Part shown: positions 1 through 9,600 of the stretch, one piece after another
Layout: each line of letters opens with the position of its first letter
Position numbering within the stretch: position 1 is the first letter of the stretch
Assembly: GCF_000423665.1 (NCBI RefSeq)
Contig: NZ_AUIK01000008.1
Location: 310,001 to 374,000 of the forward strand
Reading direction: 5' to 3'
Length of the DNA: 64,000 nt
Source: Solirubrobacter soli DSM 22325
Lineage (GTDB): Bacteria; Actinomycetota; Thermoleophilia; Solirubrobacterales; Solirubrobacteraceae
Position numbers and translations under genes: made by a program
The notes under the pieces: model-generated
The model's input: the letters and a program-made list of their open reading frames with translations, nothing else
Databases searched by the model: none
What the model was told of the DNA's origin: nothing

Positions 1-1234
1 CGGCGTGGGTGATCCGCAGGCGCGCCTCGGCGTCCTGGCGCCGGTGCTCCTCGCTCTCGACGAGCCGGAGCCGCCTGACCAGCGGCGCCAGCGTGAGGCC
101 CGGCAGCACGAGCGTGAGCACGATCACGGCGTAGGCGACGAAGATCACGAGGTCGCGGTCCGGGAAGCCCTGGTGCGTGATCGCCAGCGCCGCCGCCAGC
201 GACACGCCGCCGCGCATCCCGCTCCAGGCGATGACGATCCGCTCGGCGCGCGTCGCCTCCGACGGGAGCAGCATCCACAGAGCCCGCGCGCCCATGACCA
301 CGGCGAAGATCGCCAGCGCGTAGCCCGTCAGCGTCGCGGCGTCGACCGTGTCGATGCGGTCGAGGATCGTCGGGACCTGCACGCCGATCAGCACGAACAG
401 CAGGCCGTCGAGCAGGAACGCGGTCGACTCCCAGAACGCGAGCGTGCGCAGGCGGGTGCCGGGCTCGATGATGTCGAGCGAGCGGGTGCCGATGTACAGG
501 CCCGCCGCCACGGTCGCCAGCACGCCGGACACGCCGATCTGCTCGGCGGGCACGTAGGCGACGAACGGCGTGAGCACCGACAGGGTCACGTCCAGCGACG
601 GGTCGGTGACCAGCCGCCGCAGGTGGGCGAAGACCCAGCCGGCGGCGATCCCGATCGCGATCCCTCCGGCCGCCACGACGACGAACTTCACGCCGATGCC
701 CGCCGCCGAGCCCGCGCTCCCGCCGACCGCCGCGATCGCGATCTTGTACGCGGTCAGAGCGGTGCCGTCGTTGACCAGCGACTCGCCCTCGAGGATCGTC
801 TTCGTGCGGCCCTTGACCCCCAGGCGGTCGAGCACGGCCGCGGCCGAGACCGGGTCGGTCGGGCCGAGCACCGCTCCGAGCACGAACGCCGCCGCCCATG
901 GGACGCCGAGCAGGGCGTTGGCGACCACCGCGACCGCGCAGATCGTCACCAGCACGAGCCCGACGGCCAGCAGCGTGATCGGCGCCCAGTTCGCTCTGAG
1001 CTCGTGGGCGGAGACGGCGATCGCCGCCGCGTAGAGCAGCGGCGGGAGGAAGACGAAGAACACGACGTCGGGGTCCAGCTCCGGGGACGGGAGCCCGGGC
1101 ACGAGGCCGATCACGAGCCCGCCGAGCACGAGCGCGACCGGATACGGGACACCGCTGCGCAGGCCGAGCCCGGCGAGCACCGCGACGGCGAGGAGCAGGA
1201 AGACGAACAACTCGATGTCGGCCACAGGCATCAT
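1..1234 (-). CDS. Na+/H+ antiporter, CPA1 family (C-terminus beyond window)
   Basis: Polytopic inner-membrane cation/proton antiporter; family members extrude Na+ in exchange for H+. Reading the minus strand from ATG 1234 gives about 411 codons open to the window edge. The protein contains hydrophobic helices and the family signatures LGPTDPVSAAAVLDRLG, EGESLVNDGTA (the Asp-bearing ion-binding helix) and WSGMRGGVSLAAAL. The family is usually about 520 residues, so roughly the last 100 (cytoplasmic tail) are missing only because the window ends. Two in-frame ATGs (1234, 1231) are possible starts. The start lies 11 bases from the divergent TusA-like gene, so the two promoters must overlap coding sequence. 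Family assignment is secure; substrate ion is inferred. Confidence 0.9.
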   Translation of the reverse strand, partial: MMPVADIELFVFLLLAVAVLAGLGLRSGVPYPVALVLGGLVIGLVPGLPSPELDPDVVFFVFLPPLLYAAAIAVSAHELRANWAPITLLAVGLVLVTICAVAVVANALLGVPWAAAFVLGAVLGPTDPVSAAAVLDRLGVKGRTKTILEGESLVNDGTALTAYKIAIAAVGGSAGSAAGIGVKFVVVAAGGIAIGIAAGWVFAHLRRLVTDPSLDVTLSVLTPFVAYVPAEQIGVSGVLATVAAGLYIGTRSLDIIEPGTRLRTLAFWESTAFLLDGLLFVLIGVQVPTILDRIDTVDAATLTGYALAIFAVVMGARALWMLLPSEATRAERIVIAWSGMRGGVSLAAALAITHQGFPDRDLVIFVAYAVIVLTLVLPGLTLAPLVRRLRLVESEEHRRQDAEARLRITHA

Positions 1235-1245
1235 CTATCCCGCTC

Positions 1246-1473
1246 GTGCCGTGTTTAGTCGACGCCCGAGGACTGCGCTGCCCACTTCCGCTCGTCAGAG
1301 CGCGCTCCGCGTTGGCCGGGCTGGCGGCGTGCGACACGCTGGTGGTGCTGGCGACGGACCCCGAGGCGCCGATCGATCTCGCCGCTCTCGCGAGCGACGT
1401 CGGGCGGCCGTTCGCGTCCTCGTGCTCGGACGGCGAGTGGCGGTTCGAGCTCGGACCCGTCCAGAACCTCTGA
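1246..1473 (+). CDS. TusA/SirA-like sulfur-carrier family protein
   Basis: Small (75 aa) cytoplasmic protein of the TusA family, whose members carry persulfide sulfur on a conserved cysteine for tRNA thiolation, molybdopterin or sulfur transfer. The hallmark CPxP-type motif is present early as ARGLRCPLPLVRAR, with the sulfur-bearing cysteine at residue 12. Length fits the family (70-80 aa). The start is GTG. It is read divergently from the antiporter with an 11-base gap and is followed 24 bases later by the stress-like protein, so the two plus-strand genes may be co-transcribed. The sulfur acceptor cannot be deduced from this neighbourhood. Confidence 0.8.
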   Translation: MPCLVDARGLRCPLPLVRARSALAGLAACDTLVVLATDPEAPIDLAALASDVGRPFASSCSDGEWRFELGPVQNL

Positions 1474-1497
1474 GCGCCGCCGGACGTATTCCCCGGC

Positions 1498-1926
1498 ATG
1501 CAGAGCGTCCTGGTCGTCGCCAATCGCACGTCCGCTTCGCCGACGCTGCTCGAAGCCATCTCGCGCCGCGCCAAGGAAGGGCCGTGCTCGTTCACCCTGC
1601 TCGTGCCGCGCTCGCCGCACGGGCTGCACCGGGTCGTCGATCCTGAGGATCACGGCCACGATGAGGCCGCCGCGGCGATCGCGCATGCGCGGCCGCTGCT
1701 GGAGGAGGCCTCCGGCGGGGAGGTCGCCGCGCTGGTCGGCTCCCACGACCCGCTCGCCGCGGTCGAGGACGCGTTGAACGCGGGCCGCTACGACGAGGTG
1801 ATCATCTCCACGCTGCCGCGCCGGTTGTCCAAGTGGCTGCGGGTGGACATCGTCAGCAAGGTCGCCGGGCTCGGGCTGCCCGTGACGCATGTCGAGGCGC
1901 GGGAGCTCGTGCTGGGAGCCTATTGA
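1498..1926 (+). CDS. Universal-stress-like alpha/beta domain protein
   Basis: 142-aa soluble protein with an N-terminal beta strand (QSVLVVANRTSASPTLLEAI), alternating helices and strands, and a C-terminal VIISTLPRRLSKWLRVD segment. This layout is found in short actinobacterial proteins annotated as universal-stress-like, with a Rossmann-like nucleotide-binding fold. The classical ATP-binding G-x2-G-x9-G(S/T) motif is not obvious, so nucleotide binding is uncertain. It follows the TusA-like gene in the same direction. Function not known; the family call is by overall pattern only. Confidence 0.6.
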   Translation: MQSVLVVANRTSASPTLLEAISRRAKEGPCSFTLLVPRSPHGLHRVVDPEDHGHDEAAAAIAHARPLLEEASGGEVAALVGSHDPLAAVEDALNAGRYDEVIISTLPRRLSKWLRVDIVSKVAGLGLPVTHVEARELVLGAY

Positions 1927-1942
1927 CGACTACCGGTGCGAC

Positions 1943-1963
1943 CGCTGCGGCACATCCGCAGCG
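1943..1963. terminator. Hairpin between convergent genes
   Basis: Perfect 8-bp inverted repeat (CGCTGCGG / CCGCAGCG) around a 5-base loop, placed just after the stress-like gene and before the 3' end of the convergent Ig-repeat gene. There is no T-tract, as is common for actinobacterial hairpin terminators. A second palindrome, GGTCGGACCGACC, lies at 2048-2060. Confidence 0.5.
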
Positions 1964-2065
1964 CCTCGCGCCACCCACGCTGCTCACGGCCCAGAGGGCC
2001 GCATCGCGAGCGCGGCCGGCCCGAGCCACTGGCGGCTGCACCACATCGGTCGGACCGACCATTCT

Positions 2066-5000
2066 TCAGCGAACTCTGAGCGTCGCGCCCTCGCTCGGCA
2101 TGTAGAACTCGCAGCCGACGATCAGGTCGTTGTCGGCGTCGGCGCGGTAGCTGTCGAAGCCGTTGCCGCAGAAGACGCGCTCGTGCGCGCTCCAGCCGGC
2201 GAAGACGGTGTCGTCGCCGTCGCCCGAGTCGGCGAGGTTCGCGCCGCCCTGCGGGTCGAGGAGGTCGGCGCCGGCGCCGCCGTAGAGCTCGTCGTCGTTC
2301 TCGGAGCCGACCAGATGGTCGGCGCCGCGCCCGCCACGGACGATCTCGACGTCCGCGTCGACGTCGTCGTGCTCGAGCAGTTGCCAGGGATCGTCGTCGT
2401 CGATGTCGCCGTCGTCGTCGGAGTCCACGTGGGCGTAGGTGCCGTCGTCGGCCACGGTGTGGTCGAAGTCCTTGTCGACGTTGCCGTCGTCGCCGAGCGT
2501 GACCCGCACCGGCGTGGTGCGGGACGCGTAGTTGACGGTGTCCAGGCCGCCGCCGCCGCGCATCACGTCGGCGCCCGGGCCGGCGAGCAGGATGTCGTCG
2601 CCGTCGCCGCCGAGCAGGAGGTCGTCGCCGCCCTTGCCGTCGAGCCGGTCGTCACCGCCGAGACCGCAGATCACGTCGTTGCCGTCGGTGCCGACCAGCA
2701 CGTCGTTCCCGGGCGTGCCGAGCACCGTGCAGGTGCTGGTGTCCAGCGGCGGCGCGACCGAGACGATCGCGCCGGAATCCGAGGAGATCCAGACGTTGTA
2801 GCCGGGCGTCTGCCCGCCCGCGGAGGCGAAGTAGTGGCCGGGCGTGTCGCTGACCTTGACCGTGACGTCGATCGCGATCGAGCCGTTGGCCTCGATCGAG
2901 AGCCCGTTGCGCCAGCGCAGGAACCCGGTGGTGCCGTCGGGATCGGCGGTCGTCGCGCCCTTCGTGCTCCCCGTGACGTACTTGAAGCCGTCAGGCAGGC
3001 TGAGGTAGACGTACTGGAGCCCGACGCTGATCGGGTTCGGGTTGGTCAGCGTCACCCGATAGCCGTTCTCGGCACCGGGAACGACCGAGTCGTCGAGCTG
3101 GGTCAGCGACGTCTCGACCGGCGGCCAGCTGCCGTACGTGCTGTAGCTCTCGACCGGCCAGTCGCCCTCCGCGGTGACGATGCAGCGCAGTTCGGCGTTG
3201 ACGTCGTTCGCACCCACCACGTAGGTCGTGCCGTCGGCGCCGGGAATCGGCCTCCACGGGCTGTCGTTGCGGCGTTCCCAGCGATAGGTGTACGAGTACG
3301 GCAGCGCCTCGCTGTCGTTCCAGTCGCCCTTCTCGCAGGTCAGCGCGCGGCCGACGTTGCCCGAGCCGTCGATCGACGGCCAGTTGCGGACCGGGGTCGG
3401 CGGGAGCACCTCGACGGCGTCGCCGCGCACCGTCGTCAGCGCTTCGGCGGTGACCTCGCACCTGTACTCCGCGTCGAGGTCGGCGCGCCCGAACGGGCCG
3501 AGCCGCGCCGACGTCGCACCGGCGATCGCCACGTCGTCCTTGAGCCACTGGTAGGTCACCGCGTAGGGAGCAGCGGCGGTGTCGTCCCAGAGCCCGCGCG
3601 AGCACTCGAGCGTCCCGCGCAGCTGCGGCGCGCCGGTGACCTTCGGCGCGGAGAGCGACTGCGGCGGGTCCACGACCGTCACGTCCGACGCCGCCGCGGT
3701 CAGGCCGTCGGCCGTGACCTCGCAGACGAACTCGGCGCCGACGTCGGCCTTGCCGACCGCGAGCGTCGTGCCGGTGCCGGCCGGCGCGCCGTCGCGCAGC
3801 CAGCGGTAGGTCAGCGCGTACGTGCCGTCCCAGTCGCCGGGGGTGCAGGAGAGCGTCGTGCCGATCCGCCGGTCGCCCTCGATCTGCGGGCGGTGGACGG
3901 CGATCGGCGCGGTCGGCTCGACGGCGTCGGAGGTCGCGGCGGTCAGCCCCGCCGCGGTCGCCTCGCACGTCAGCGCCTTGCCGACGTCGGCCTTGACGAC
4001 GGTGTATGTCGCGCCGGTCGCGATCGGCGCCCCGGCGCGCAGCCAGCGCTTGGTGATCGCGTAGGTGTCGTTCCAGGTGCCGTCGCCGCAGGTCAGCGTC
4101 CCACCGATCCGCGGTGTGCCGGAGATCGCGGGCGCCGTCAGGTTCGAGGGCGCGTTTGCCGTCACCGGCGCGGACACGGCCGTCGAGAGGCCTTCGGCGC
4201 GCACCTCGCACGTCAGCGCCTTCGCCACGTCGGCCGCGACGACGGTGTGGGTCGCGACGGTCTCGAGCGCGGTCCCGTCACGCGTCCAGCGGTAGCTGAG
4301 CGCGTAGTCGGTCGCGTCCCAGCGGCCCGGGTCGCAGGTGAGGACGCGCCCGAGGTGCGGATCGCCCTCGACGCTCGGCGGCGACACGTTGCGCGGCGGC
4401 TGGACGGTGATCGCCGCCGAGGTGGACGTCACGCCGGTCCCGTTGGCCTCGACGCGGCAGGTGAACTGGTGGCCGATGTCGGCCGCGGTCAGCGCGCGGT
4501 CGAAGGTGTTGCCGGCCGCGACACCGTCGCGGAACCACTGGACGACGAACGCGTACGGCGCGTCCCAGGAGCCGGTCGAGCAGCGGAGCGTCGCGCGGGC
4601 GCGCGGTTCCCCGGCGATCGCGGGCGGAGCGAGCGCGACCGGCGCGGCGACCGTGACCGCCTGGCTGAGCGCCGCAACCGCGCCCACGGAGACCTCGCAG
4701 CGCAGCGCGTGGCCGAGGTCGGGGAAGTCGAGCGAGTACTGGTTCTGGGTCGCGCCGGCGATCGGCGCGCCGTCGCGCAGCCAGCGGTAGGCATAGTTGT
4801 AGCTGCCGTTCCAGGTGCCGGGGCTGCACGAGACGGTGCTGTACAGCAGCGCGGTCCCGGTCACGGCGGGCGGCGTGCGATTCTCGGGCGTGCTGCCCGC
4901 CGGCGTCGTCACGGTGACGGTGGCCGACTGCGCGGTGGTCAGGCCCGCGGCGGTGACGCGGCAGAAGAGCGCGGTCTCGCCGGCGGCGACGGTATGCCCG

Positions 5001-6562
5001 GCGCCGGTGTCGAGCGCCGTGCCGTCGCCCCGGAACCAGGCGTACGTGTAGGCGTAGTCGGCGTCCCAGCCGCCGTTGCCGCACGCCAGCACCTGGCCGG
5101 CGACGGGGTCGCCGGAGATCGCCGGGGCGGAGAGCGAGCGCGGCGTGGGAACCGCAACCGGCCGTGAGTCGACGGTCGACACGCCGGATGCCACGACGCG
5201 GCAGCGCAGTTCGTGCGCGAGGTCGGCGGCGAGGACGGTCCGCGTCGCGCCGGTGCCGACGACCGCGCCGTCGCGCACCCATGAGAACGCGTAGGCGTAC
5301 GTGTCGTCCCAGGTTCCCGCGGAGCACGTGAGGTCGCGCCCGAGGCGCGGGACGCCGTCCACGGCCGGCAGCGAGAGGCTCGCCGGGGCGGTCGGGACGA
5401 CGGCGACGCTCGTCGCCGAGCTGCGCCCGTGGGCAGTCGCGCGGCAGGTCAGCGGCGCGCCGACGTCGGCCGCCGCGACCACGTACGTGGCGCCGCTCGC
5501 AACCTGCGTGCCGGAGCGCTGCCAGGCGTAGTCGAACGAGTAGTCCGGCCCGTCCCAGGTCCCCGGCAGGCACGTGACCGTTCGCCCGACGTGGGGATCG
5601 CCGCTCACGCGCGGCACGTTGCGGTTGACCGGGTCGGTCACGGCGACGCTCGCGCTCGCGGCCTCGGTCAGCCCGGCGGCGGTGACGCCGCAGGAGAGCG
5701 CGTGGCCCGCGTCGCCGAGCGACACCGTGTAGGTGGCCGACGTGGCGAGCGCGATCGGGTCGCCGTCGCGCAGCCAGCGGTACTCGACCGAGTACGCCGT
5801 CACGCCCTCGTCGTCCCACGTGCCGCGCGAGCAGCTGAGCACGCCGCCGATCCGCGGTGCTCCCGACACGGACGGCGGCGTCAACGCGATCGGCGCGGTC
5901 GGCACGGTGACTGGGCTGTACGACACCGATCCGCCCGCCCCGCCGACCTCGCACGCGATCTCGTGCCCGACGTCGGCGGCGGTGACCGTGTAGCGGTCGG
6001 TCTCGGCGCCGTCGATGACCTCGTCGTCGCGCAGCCAGGCGAAGCGGGTGGCGTAGGCCGGCAGGTCGCGGTCATCCCACACGCCGCGCGTACAGCGCAG
6101 CTGCCCGCCGAGCCGCGACGGCCCGGTCAGCACGGGCGCGCTGCGCGGCTCCGGGAGGCGCCCCACGACGACGTCGGACTCCTGGTAGGAGTCGAGCTGC
6201 CCGTTGAGCGCGTGCACGACGCACAGCAACTCGACATCGGCGTCGTCGCCCGTGACGACGTACGTCGCGGACTCGGCGCCGTCGATCGGATCGCCGAAGC
6301 CGCGGACCCAGAAGTACTGGTACTCGTACGGCGCGTCGGGGGTGTCGTCCCAGCGGCCGCGGTCGCAGGTCAGGGTCCCGCCGACGCGCGGATCGCCCGA
6401 GACCGACGGCGGCACGAGGTTCTCGGGCCGGTTGACGTCGGCGGAGCCCAGCGCCCCGGAAGCGGTCGGGATGACCACGAGCAGCGCCAGCAGGGCCAGC
6501 AACACGGCGAGCAGTCGCGCGTGCGCGCGGCGATCACCGGCATCCGTCCATGCGTGGCCCAT
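2066..6562 (-). CDS. Giant exported protein: 13 Ig-like repeats, DUF11-like module, RTX calcium repeats
   Basis: About 1498 aa, secreted. The start at 6562 is preferred over ATG 6571: the GGAGGG ribosome site lies 9 bases before 6562 but only 0-1 base before 6571. An N-terminal Arg-rich region and hydrophobic run (LLAVLLALLALLVV) form a signal peptide. Thirteen repeats of about 80-95 residues follow. Each has the pattern P-x-(V/I)-x-G-xPR-x-G-x-L-x-C...G-x-W-D...Y-x-(W/F)-x-R-D-G...A-D-x-G-x-x-(L/F)-x-C, with two cysteines and a core tryptophan as in Ig/invasin-like domains. A DUF11-like segment (ENGYRVTLTNPNPISVGLQ) comes next, then GGxGxDxL nonapeptides (GGDDRLDGKGGDDLLLGGDG) that bind calcium in RTX proteins. 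It probably acts as a surface or released adhesin; no catalytic domain is recognisable. It is convergent with the stress-like gene. Confidence 0.85.
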   Translation of the reverse strand: MGHAWTDAGDRRAHARLLAVLLALLALLVVIPTASGALGSADVNRPENLVPPSVSGDPRVGGTLTCDRGRWDDTPDAPYEYQYFWVRGFGDPIDGAESATYVVTGDDADVELLCVVHALNGQLDSYQESDVVVGRLPEPRSAPVLTGPSRLGGQLRCTRGVWDDRDLPAYATRFAWLRDDEVIDGAETDRYTVTAADVGHEIACEVGGAGGSVSYSPVTVPTAPIALTPPSVSGAPRIGGVLSCSRGTWDDEGVTAYSVEYRWLRDGDPIALATSATYTVSLGDAGHALSCGVTAAGLTEAASASVAVTDPVNRNVPRVSGDPHVGRTVTCLPGTWDGPDYSFDYAWQRSGTQVASGATYVVAAADVGAPLTCRATAHGRSSATSVAVVPTAPASLSLPAVDGVPRLGRDLTCSAGTWDDTYAYAFSWVRDGAVVGTGATRTVLAADLAHELRCRVVASGVSTVDSRPVAVPTPRSLSAPAISGDPVAGQVLACGNGGWDADYAYTYAWFRGDGTALDTGAGHTVAAGETALFCRVTAAGLTTAQSATVTVTTPAGSTPENRTPPAVTGTALLYSTVSCSPGTWNGSYNYAYRWLRDGAPIAGATQNQYSLDFPDLGHALRCEVSVGAVAALSQAVTVAAPVALAPPAIAGEPRARATLRCSTGSWDAPYAFVVQWFRDGVAAGNTFDRALTAADIGHQFTCRVEANGTGVTSTSAAITVQPPRNVSPPSVEGDPHLGRVLTCDPGRWDATDYALSYRWTRDGTALETVATHTVVAADVAKALTCEVRAEGLSTAVSAPVTANAPSNLTAPAISGTPRIGGTLTCGDGTWNDTYAITKRWLRAGAPIATGATYTVVKADVGKALTCEATAAGLTAATSDAVEPTAPIAVHRPQIEGDRRIGTTLSCTPGDWDGTYALTYRWLRDGAPAGTGTTLAVGKADVGAEFVCEVTADGLTAAASDVTVVDPPQSLSAPKVTGAPQLRGTLECSRGLWDDTAAAPYAVTYQWLKDDVAIAGATSARLGPFGRADLDAEYRCEVTAEALTTVRGDAVEVLPPTPVRNWPSIDGSGNVGRALTCEKGDWNDSEALPYSYTYRWERRNDSPWRPIPGADGTTYVVGANDVNAELRCIVTAEGDWPVESYSTYGSWPPVETSLTQLDDSVVPGAENGYRVTLTNPNPISVGLQYVYLSLPDGFKYVTGSTKGATTADPDGTTGFLRWRNGLSIEANGSIAIDVTVKVSDTPGHYFASAGGQTPGYNVWISSDSGAIVSVAPPLDTSTCTVLGTPGNDVLVGTDGNDVICGLGGDDRLDGKGGDDLLLGGDGDDILLAGPGADVMRGGGGLDTVNYASRTTPVRVTLGDDGNVDKDFDHTVADDGTYAHVDSDDDGDIDDDDPWQLLEHDDVDADVEIVRGGRGADHLVGSENDDELYGGAGADLLDPQGGANLADSGDGDDTVFAGWSAHERVFCGNGFDSYRADADNDLIVGCEFYMPSEGATLRVR

Positions 6563-6661
6563 CCCTGACATCCCTCCGTCGCCCTCCGTGCGCGCACCCT
6601 ATGCGGGAGGCGACACTACGTTCGGACAGTCTTTCGGGCAACCGATATCGTCGTGCCGCCT

Positions 6662-8230
6662 ATGCGCCAGAAGGCTCCCGAGACGTTCGCGGAGCGGCTG
6701 GCGCAGCTCGAGGAGCTGCGCGCCGCGGTCGTGGACCATGCCTCAGAAAAAGCGGTCGAGAAGCAGCACGCGAAGGGCAAGTACACGGCCCGCGAGCGGA
6801 TCGAGAAGCTGCTGGATCCCGGCTCCTTCCAAGAGCTCGACACGTATGTCCGGCATCGGACAAGCGATTTCGACATGCAGAAGAACCGGCCCTGGGGCGA
6901 CGCGGTCGTCACCGGGCACGGGACGATCGACGGGCGCCGCGTCTGCGTCTTCAGCCAGGACTTCACGGTCTTCGGCGGCTCGCTGGGCGAGGTCATGGCC
7001 GAGAAGATGTGCAAGATCATGGATCTGGCGGCCAAGATCGGCTGCCCCGTGATCGGCATCAACGACTCCGGCGGCGCCCGGATCCAGGAGGGCGTCGTCT
7101 CGCTCGGGGCCTACGGGGACGTCTTCCTGCGCAACGTCCGCAGCTCGGGCGTGATCCCGCAGATCTCACTGATCATGGGCCCGTGCGCGGGCGGGGCGGT
7201 CTACTCCCCCGCGATCACGGACTTCGTGTTCATGGTCAAGGAGACCTCGCACATGTTCATCACCGGCCCCGAGGTGATCAAGACGGTCACCGGCGAGGAG
7301 GTCGGCTTCGAGGAGCTCGGCGGGGCGATGAGCCACGCCACCAAGTCCGGCGTCGCGCACTTCGTCGCCGACGACGAGGACGCGTGCCTCGAGGACGCCC
7401 GCTACCTGTTCAGCTTCCTGCCGTCCAACAACCTCGAGACGGCGCCGCGGGTCCAGCCCACCGACGACCCGCTGCGGATGGACGAGGCGCTCGACTCAGT
7501 CGTCCCGGACGCCGCCAACAAGCCGTACGACATCCGCGACGTCGTCCGCTACGTGGTCGACGACGGCGAGTTCCTCGAGGTCCACGAGCACTACGCGCAG
7601 AACATCGTCGTCGGGTTCAGCCGCCTCAACGGCTACAGCGTCGGCGTCGTGGGCAACCAGCCGAAGGCCATGGCCGGGGTGCTCGACATCGACGCGTCCG
7701 CCAAGGCCGCCCGCTTCGTCCGCTACTGCGACGCGTTCAACATCCCGATCCTCACGCTCGTCGACGTGCCCGGCTTCCTCCCGGGCACCTCACAGGAGTG
7801 GGGCGGGATCATCCGCCACGGCGCGAAGCTGCTCTACGCCTACGCCGAGGCCACCGTGCCGAAGATCACCGTGATCACCCGCAAGGCCTACGGCGGCGCC
7901 TACGACGTCATGAGCTCCAAGCACCTGATGTCGGACTTCAACTTCGCGTGGCCGACCGCCGAGATCGCGGTGATGGGCCCCGAGGGCGCGGTCAACATCA
8001 TCCACCGCCGCGACATCGCCGCGTCCCCGACGCCCGACGAGCGCCGGTCGAAGCTGATCGACGACTACAAGGCGCGTTTCGCCAACCCGTACACCGCCGC
8101 CGAGCGCGGCTACGTGGACGACGTGATCATCCCCCACGAGACGCGCCCGAAGGTGATCGCCGCGCTCGAGGCCCTGCTCACCAAACGCGAGCCCGGACCT
8201 CGGCGCAAGCACGGGAACATCCCCCTTTAG
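6662..8230 (+). CDS. pccB: Acyl-CoA (propionyl-CoA type) carboxylase beta subunit, carboxyltransferase
   Basis: Transfers carboxyl from carboxybiotin to propionyl-CoA or acetyl-CoA, making methylmalonyl- or malonyl-CoA for fatty-acid synthesis or propionate breakdown. About 522 aa, full length for the family, with the N-terminal (acyl-CoA) and C-terminal (biotin) crotonase-like halves. Conserved segments include [13 protein letters not shown], the oxyanion-hole glycines near [14 protein letters not shown], and [17 protein letters not shown]. An ATG at 6662 or a GTG at 6653 could start it; a TATCGT -10-like element at 6646-6651 makes 6662 more likely. The matching epsilon and alpha genes lie about 9-10 kb downstream at 17531 and 18469. 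The stop codon overlaps the stop of the convergent gene. Exact acyl-CoA preference is not readable from sequence. Confidence 0.93.
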   Translation: MRQKAPETFAERLAQLEELRAAVVDHASEKAVEKQHAKGKYTARERIEKLLDPGSFQELDTYVRHRTSDFDMQKNRPWGDAVVTGHGTIDGRRVCVFSQDFTVFGGSLGEVMAEKMCKIMDLAAKIGCPVIGINDSGGARIQEGVVSLGAYGDVFLRNVRSSGVIPQISLIMGPCAGGAVYSPAITDFVFMVKETSHMFITGPEVIKTVTGEEVGFEELGGAMSHATKSGVAHFVADDEDACLEDARYLFSFLPSNNLETAPRVQPTDDPLRMDEALDSVVPDAANKPYDIRDVVRYVVDDGEFLEVHEHYAQNIVVGFSRLNGYSVGVVGNQPKAMAGVLDIDASAKAARFVRYCDAFNIPILTLVDVPGFLPGTSQEWGGIIRHGAKLLYAYAEATVPKITVITRKAYGGAYDVMSSKHLMSDFNFAWPTAEIAVMGPEGAVNIIHRRDIAASPTPDERRSKLIDDYKARFANPYTAAERGYVDDVIIPHETRPKVIAALEALLTKREPGPRRKHGNIPL

Positions 8231-9519
8231 TGGTTGATCGCCGCGGTGGGGATGCCGTCACCGCCGCCGCTGGTGTTGGTGACCCAGACGGCCACCGCGT
8301 CGCCGGCGGGCGTCATGGCGACGCTCGGCCAGAGCGCGTTGCTGCCGGCCGCCGAGAGCGTCTCGGCGGCGCCGAACGCGCCGCCGGTCTGCGCGCGCGT
8401 CACGGCCTCGACGATCGGGCGCCTGCCCACGTACCGCATCCACGCGAGCACCGCCGAGTCGTCCGGCCCGCCGGCCAGCGCGACGCCCTCCGCGCCTTCG
8501 GCGACGGTCTGCGCCGCGCCGAACGCGCCGCCCGCCGCGCGGGTGAAGACCTCGAGCGTGCCGCCCGCCTCATAGGAGTTGCCCGGCTTGGCCCAGGCGA
8601 CCGTCGCGGTCCCATCGGCCGAGAACGTGGCCTCGACCTGATCGCCCGAGCTGATCCCCTTGCCGCCGCTCGACAGGACCGCGGGCGCCGCCAGCGGCGA
8701 GCCCGCCGTGCCCTGGGCGACGTTCAGGCTCGAGGCGTGGCCGTTGAAGTGCGCGTCGAGCCAGGCGAGCTGCACGGCGCCGTCGGTGCCGACCGCGAGC
8801 CCGACGTCCGCATAGCCGCTCGTGCCGGGGAGCGCCTGGTCGGTGCCGAACGTCCGGTCCACCGCGGTCAGGACATGCAGCGGCGTCTCCTGCCCGGCGC
8901 TGAACTGCCAGGTCACCGCGGCCCGGCCGCCGTCACCGGCGGCGACGTTGAGGACCGGCCGGGTCGCGTACCTGCCCTGGAGGGGCGCGGGCGGCGAGAC
9001 CGTCTGCGGCTTGCCGAAGGCCGCCTGACCGGGCTTGCGGACGGCGACCTGGGCCCGCCAGCCGGCCGGGTCGTGCCAGACCCACGCGGCGGCCGCGGTC
9101 CCGTCGGGCGCGACGGACAGCAGCGGCTGCGCGGAGGAGTGCGGGTCGGTGGAGATCGTGCGGGTCGCGCTGCGGGTGCCGTCGGCGGCGACGAACGTCG
9201 CCCGGATCCGCTGGAAGGGCGCATGCTTGCGCACGGTCAGGACGACCGCGTTGCCGTCGCGGTCGAGGCCGGCCGCCCACGCCTTCTCGAACGGGTCCGC
9301 GGCGGTGATCGCCGCCGGCGCGCCGAGGTTCTTGGAGAGCGCGACCGTGGGTTTCAGCCAGCCGGTGAGGACGCTGCCGCCGAACGCCCCTTGGGCGATC
9401 GGGTTGGCTTCGGTCGCGGTCGAGAGCGGGGTGGGCGCCGTCCAGGCCGCGGAAGCGGTCGCGGGCGCCAGGGCGGCGATCGCGAGGGTCGCGGCCGTGA
9501 GACGGAAAGGCTTGGACAT
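8227..9519 (-). CDS. Exported beta-propeller-like protein of unknown function
   Basis: About 430 aa starting at ATG 9519, which gives a clean signal peptide ([19 protein letters not shown], cleavage near ATASA/AW). An upstream in-frame ATG at 9561 would put 14 charged residues before it and is disfavoured. The mature part repeats a pattern of about 50-60 residues: F-G-x-x-(Q/E)-T-(V/L)-S/A followed by D-G-x-A-x-(V/L)-A-W, e.g. [13 protein letters not shown] and [14 protein letters not shown]. These resemble blades of BNR/sialidase-like propellers, but no sialidase catalytic set is visible. It is divergent from the LacI gene at 9601; the shared region holds a perfect palindrome, so LacI may control it. 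The stop overlaps pccB's stop. Confidence 0.65.
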   Translation of the reverse strand: MSKPFRLTAATLAIAALAPATASAAWTAPTPLSTATEANPIAQGAFGGSVLTGWLKPTVALSKNLGAPAAITAADPFEKAWAAGLDRDGNAVVLTVRKHAPFQRIRATFVAADGTRSATRTISTDPHSSAQPLLSVAPDGTAAAAWVWHDPAGWRAQVAVRKPGQAAFGKPQTVSPPAPLQGRYATRPVLNVAAGDGGRAAVTWQFSAGQETPLHVLTAVDRTFGTDQALPGTSGYADVGLAVGTDGAVQLAWLDAHFNGHASSLNVAQGTAGSPLAAPAVLSSGGKGISSGDQVEATFSADGTATVAWAKPGNSYEAGGTLEVFTRAAGGAFGAAQTVAEGAEGVALAGGPDDSAVLAWMRYVGRRPIVEAVTRAQTGGAFGAAETLSAAGSNALWPSVAMTPAGDAVAVWVTNTSGGGDGIPTAAINH

Positions 9520-9551
9520 CACATCCCAGCCTGCACGGCGCGCATGAATGT

Positions 9552-9576
9552 TCGGCTCCACCTAGGGTGGAGCCGA
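9552..9576. promoter_or_regulatory. Perfect 11-bp-arm palindrome, probable LacI operator
   Basis: Inverted repeat with arms TCGGCTCCACC / GGTGGAGCCGA around TAG, in the 81-base space between the divergent exported protein (8227-9519) and the LacI gene (9601). It covers where the -35 of the LacI promoter would be (the -10 is at 9589-9594). Position and symmetry fit an autoregulatory operator shared by both genes; a transcribed hairpin is the alternative. Confidence 0.6.
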
Positions 9577-9588
9577 CTCACACCTCTG

Positions 9589-9594
9589 TAGAGT
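9589..9594 (+). promoter_or_regulatory. -10 element TAGAGT of leaderless lacI-type promoter
   Basis: TANNNT-type hexamer with only six bases before ATG 9601, so transcription would begin at or next to the start codon. No Shine-Dalgarno is present, which agrees with a leaderless mRNA. Confidence 0.5.
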
Positions 9595-9600
9595 CGCTTC

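Noticed and set aside
1889..5167. Long open frame antisense to the Ig-repeat protein
   Set aside because: A high-GC shadow frame with Arg/Val/Gly-rich, repeat-mirroring sequence and no domain; the minus-strand gene has signal peptide and repeats.
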